Shown piece by piece: positions 13,191 through 15,385 of a DNA stretch of 15,385 bases (the first letter of the stretch is position 1; each line of letters begins with the position of its first letter). Where the stretch lies: positions 1-15,385 of the forward strand of contig CAMJIC010000036.1 in the NCBI GenBank assembly GCA_946405675.1, written 5' to 3'. Both the position numbers and the translations under genes were made by a program. The DNA is from an uncultured Clostridia bacterium. GTDB lineage: Bacteria > Bacillota > Clostridia > Lachnospirales > Lachnospiraceae. The notes under the pieces are model-generated. The model worked only from the letters and a program-made list of their open reading frames with translations. It was not told the DNA's origin and ran no database searches.

Positions 13191-14231
13191 CTATACAGAA
13201 GCTCCTCTGATTCGCTTGCGGACACGGATATCCTCACCGAATACCCGGATCAGAATGAAATGCTCCATGATGCGCGAAGATATGCGGTCGGAATAGATCC
13301 GGCCGATCTCGAGGGGAGAGAGATTGGTAGAGATCACTGTTCCCCTGCGCAGGGAAATACGCGCGTTCAGAAGCTGGAAGAGGGCAGAGCCCACAAAACT
13401 GTTGATGTATTCTGTCCCCAGGTCATCAATGATCAGGAGGTCGCATCCGGTCAGGAAAGCATCATCCACGCCTTCCAAGGGGTCGTCCTCCCGCCCGAAG
13501 CGGTGGCTGGCAAGCTGGTCAAACAGCTCCCCGGCTGAATAGTAGATGACAGAGCGGCCTTTGTCAATGAGCTCTTTCGCAATACAGTGTGTCAGAAACG
13601 TTTTTCCAAGGCCTGCTTTCCCGGTCAGAAGCAGGTCATCCATCTGCTTCCCGTTCCCATATCCTTGCGCAAACCTTTTGCAGGCTGACAGCGCAGATGT
13701 CATGATCTGCCGGGAGCTTTTCCCTGACCTTTCATCGATCAGATCCTCCCGGTAGAGAGAAAGGTCGAAGGTGTCAAAGTTTTCCTTCAGGAGAATATCC
13801 GAAAGGCCTGACTGGGTATAGAACAAGGATATGACCTCGCGGTCAAAGCAGTGACAGTGCTTTGCGCCCTGCCACCCCGTGTCATGGCAGTCGGGGCAGG
13901 TATAGACAGGATCCAGATAGTCCTCCGGAAATCCGTGTGCCGCAAGAAGCTGCCTGCGCCTTTGTTCAGGGGCCATGCCGCCGGCAGCGTCCTTCAGATG
14001 CGCCCCAAGGCTGGCGGGGAGGACTCCTTCGCCGGATTGAGGCTTTCCGCCCTTCAGAGACCTTCGCAGCGCCTCTACAGACAAAGAGGCAACCGCCCTG
14101 TCAAGCTGCCCCAGCGCAGGGATCGCATCATATGCGGCCTGGCGCCGTGCTTCCTCGACATGGTGGTTGTCGACCCTTCTTTTTTCATAGACGCGCATGA
14201 TGGCGTCATATTGTGAATTGGTAATTCCCAT
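13191..14231 (-). CDS. DnaC/DnaI-like helicase-loader ATPase
   Basis: This is a 346-residue AAA+ ATPase of the DnaC/DnaI group, which loads the replicative helicase onto DNA. Residues 1-100 form a helical N-terminal domain. A zinc-binding cluster CPDC (112-115) with CHC (126-128) follows, as in DnaI-type loaders. The ATPase core has Walker A GKAGLGKT (204-211), Walker B LLIIDD (265-270), sensor-1 ISTN (300-303) and the arginine-finger segment SDRISSR (314-320). The core looks complete. Its start lies 3 bases after the stop of the DnaD-like gene, with AGGAG inside that gene's end, so the two are translationally linked. Pairing with DnaD supports a role in primosome assembly. Whether it is the main chromosomal loader is inferred. 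Confidence 0.9.
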   Translation of the reverse strand: MGITNSQYDAIMRVYEKRRVDNHHVEEARRQAAYDAIPALGQLDRAVASLSVEALRRSLKGGKPQSGEGVLPASLGAHLKDAAGGMAPEQRRRQLLAAHGFPEDYLDPVYTCPDCHDTGWQGAKHCHCFDREVISLFYTQSGLSDILLKENFDTFDLSLYREDLIDERSGKSSRQIMTSALSACKRFAQGYGNGKQMDDLLLTGKAGLGKTFLTHCIAKELIDKGRSVIYYSAGELFDQLASHRFGREDDPLEGVDDAFLTGCDLLIIDDLGTEYINSFVGSALFQLLNARISLRRGTVISTNLSPLEIGRIYSDRISSRIMEHFILIRVFGEDIRVRKRIRGASV

Positions 14232-14234
14232 CCG

Positions 14235-15317
14235 TCAGGACTCCTGTGACAAACGTGCCTGTTCCTCCTGAACTCTCATGACATTGTCGGCAACGGCATT
14301 CCAGTCCGTGCCGGAAGGTTCAAAATTGAGGAAACGTCCGGAGGTTGCGTTTGCTGCGGCGTGCCTGGCCGGCGCCTTCGCGCGGCTGACGGAAAGCTCA
14401 TGCGCCTTATCCAGGCGTTCGATATCCCGGGCGCTCTTTACGCCGCTTTCACTCCAGCTTTTCAGAATGGATTCCGTATAAGCCAGGCGGGACTTCCCTG
14501 TCTGGAGGATGGTGCGTCTGCAGGCCATAAGGATCACATCCATCGGAAGGGCATATTCATCCAGCCAACGGTCCATGTATTCGCGTTCTCCCGGCGTCGG
14601 CTCATGGTCCCGGATCCCCAGCGCACGCAGGATGGTATAGTATTCCTGCCTGATGGAAGAGGAGTCCCTGCGTGCCTGTTCCACGGTCTTTATCCCCTTG
14701 CCGGCCCAGTTTACCGCCACCTTCTGGATATAACGGAAGCTGGTATGGTTCAGTGTGACACAGTAGTCGAGAAGATAGTCGATCAGGTCGATATCCATCC
14801 CGAGATCGGTCAGAAAATAAACCAGCGTCTCCTGCTCAGGCTGTGAGAGAGGCCGGCCCAGATAGCTTTCCGCAACGAAAACCACGCTTTTCACATCCTC
14901 TTTGGAAGCCTTCCGGACAGGCCGAAATTCCGTGATCTTGCTGCCGGTACCTGGCGGAAGCGGGCAGGACGGCTCCGGATCAGACAGCGGTGCACTGGCA
15001 GTTTCCGGCTCTTCGATCAGCTCCAGGCAATTCATTTTCTGCCAGTATCCCATGGCGCGCTTCACGTCGGATTCCGTATAATGCAGCGCGTCGGCAATCT
15101 GGGCAACAGAAATATCTGCGCTGCCGTTTTGCGCGCAGCGCATCAGATACAGATAAATTTTTACAAAATCCCCGCTTGACGTGGGCATGAGATGATCGAT
15201 AAATGTGTTCTCAATCATGGTCATGCCACCATTATCCGGCAGATGAACCCGCATGAAAACACCGCCTTTCTGATTGGAATGATCCCCCTTATCGATCATA
15301 AGTGTGTAAGATTTCAT
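14235..15317 (-). CDS. DnaD/DnaB-family replication initiation protein
   Basis: This is a protein of about 360 residues in the DnaD/DnaB (Gram-positive) helicase-loading family. The N-terminal part (about 25-105) looks like the DnaD winged-helix oligomerisation domain (VKIYLYLMRCA, then a helix-turn-helix-like DISVAQIADALHYTE). Two DnaB_2 domains follow, each ending in the YxxxIxxxW-type motif that binds DNA: YIQKVAVNW (196-204) and YTESILKSW (280-288). The C-terminal FLNFEPSGTDWNAV resembles the tail seen in other DnaD-like proteins. The start is uncertain. ATG 15326 lies only 2 bases from AAGGGAG, ATG 15317 is about 11 bases from it and is chosen here, and ATG 15254 (MRVHLP, with AAAGGCGG upstream) may be the homologous start. 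It is the first gene of a unit with the DnaC-like ATPase. Confidence 0.87.
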   Translation of the reverse strand: MKSYTLMIDKGDHSNQKGGVFMRVHLPDNGGMTMIENTFIDHLMPTSSGDFVKIYLYLMRCAQNGSADISVAQIADALHYTESDVKRAMGYWQKMNCLELIEEPETASAPLSDPEPSCPLPPGTGSKITEFRPVRKASKEDVKSVVFVAESYLGRPLSQPEQETLVYFLTDLGMDIDLIDYLLDYCVTLNHTSFRYIQKVAVNWAGKGIKTVEQARRDSSSIRQEYYTILRALGIRDHEPTPGEREYMDRWLDEYALPMDVILMACRRTILQTGKSRLAYTESILKSWSESGVKSARDIERLDKAHELSVSRAKAPARHAAANATSGRFLNFEPSGTDWNAVADNVMRVQEEQARLSQES

Positions 15318-15385
15318 ACTCTCCATGGCTCCCTTAAGCCCATGCCGCCCGCATGTCTCCCTCAGTCTAAGCGTCGCGGCTGAGT

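Overview
The window looks like a chromosomal segment of a Gram-positive Clostridia bacterium, most likely of the Lachnospiraceae type. I infer this from the gene content: a DnaD-family loader beside a DnaC/DnaI-like ATPase, an unusually long PRPP synthetase, split AICAR transformylase and PurO-type IMP cyclohydrolase genes, a YhaO/YhaN-like nuclease pair, and an MscL with a zinc-ribbon tail. Strong AGGAGG-type ribosome sites and sigma-A promoters fit this, with moderate-to-high GC (roughly half, estimated by eye). No phage, plasmid, insertion sequence or CRISPR genes are visible.

Left part (1-3400): a stretch of strongly folding, non-coding DNA leads to a tRNA-Ala(CGC) gene with its own promoter and terminator. 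It is followed by a cytoplasmic FIST-GGDEF diguanylate cyclase and a small secreted protein with two cystatin-like QxVxG modules, ending at a terminator. A perfect 53-bp direct repeat stands at the very start of the window and again just after the secreted-protein gene, so it brackets this roughly 3.2-kb block.

Middle (3400-9700): a regulatory intergenic region precedes a PrsA/SurA-like foldase lipoprotein with a long acidic insert. Next come xpt (xanthine salvage) and, convergent to it, mscL; the two share a bidirectional terminator. Divergent from mscL is a two-gene operon encoding an SbcD/YhaO-like phosphoesterase and a YhaN-like ATPase that carries a transmembrane hairpin where SbcC/Rad50 proteins have a zinc hook.

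Right part (9700-15385): purO and a stand-alone AICAR transformylase overlap by 8 bp and carry out the last two steps of IMP synthesis. They sit behind a double palindrome that may be an operator. They converge, across a bidirectional terminator, on a minus-strand group: a DnaD-like helicase loader, a DnaC/DnaI-like ATPase and a divergent PRPP synthetase. PRPP synthetase, the two IMP-forming enzymes and xpt form a loose purine-nucleotide neighbourhood, though they are separate transcription units.

Scattered between genes is a family of short GC-rich hairpin elements ending in GTGACTTGTAACG or a one-base variant. There are three clear copies on the plus strand and one on the minus strand, plus degenerate relatives. 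I see no complete novel defence or mobile system. The features most worth a second look are the cystatin-like secreted protein with its repeated tail, the hairpin repeat family, the folded region before the tRNA, and the membrane-anchored YhaN-like protein.
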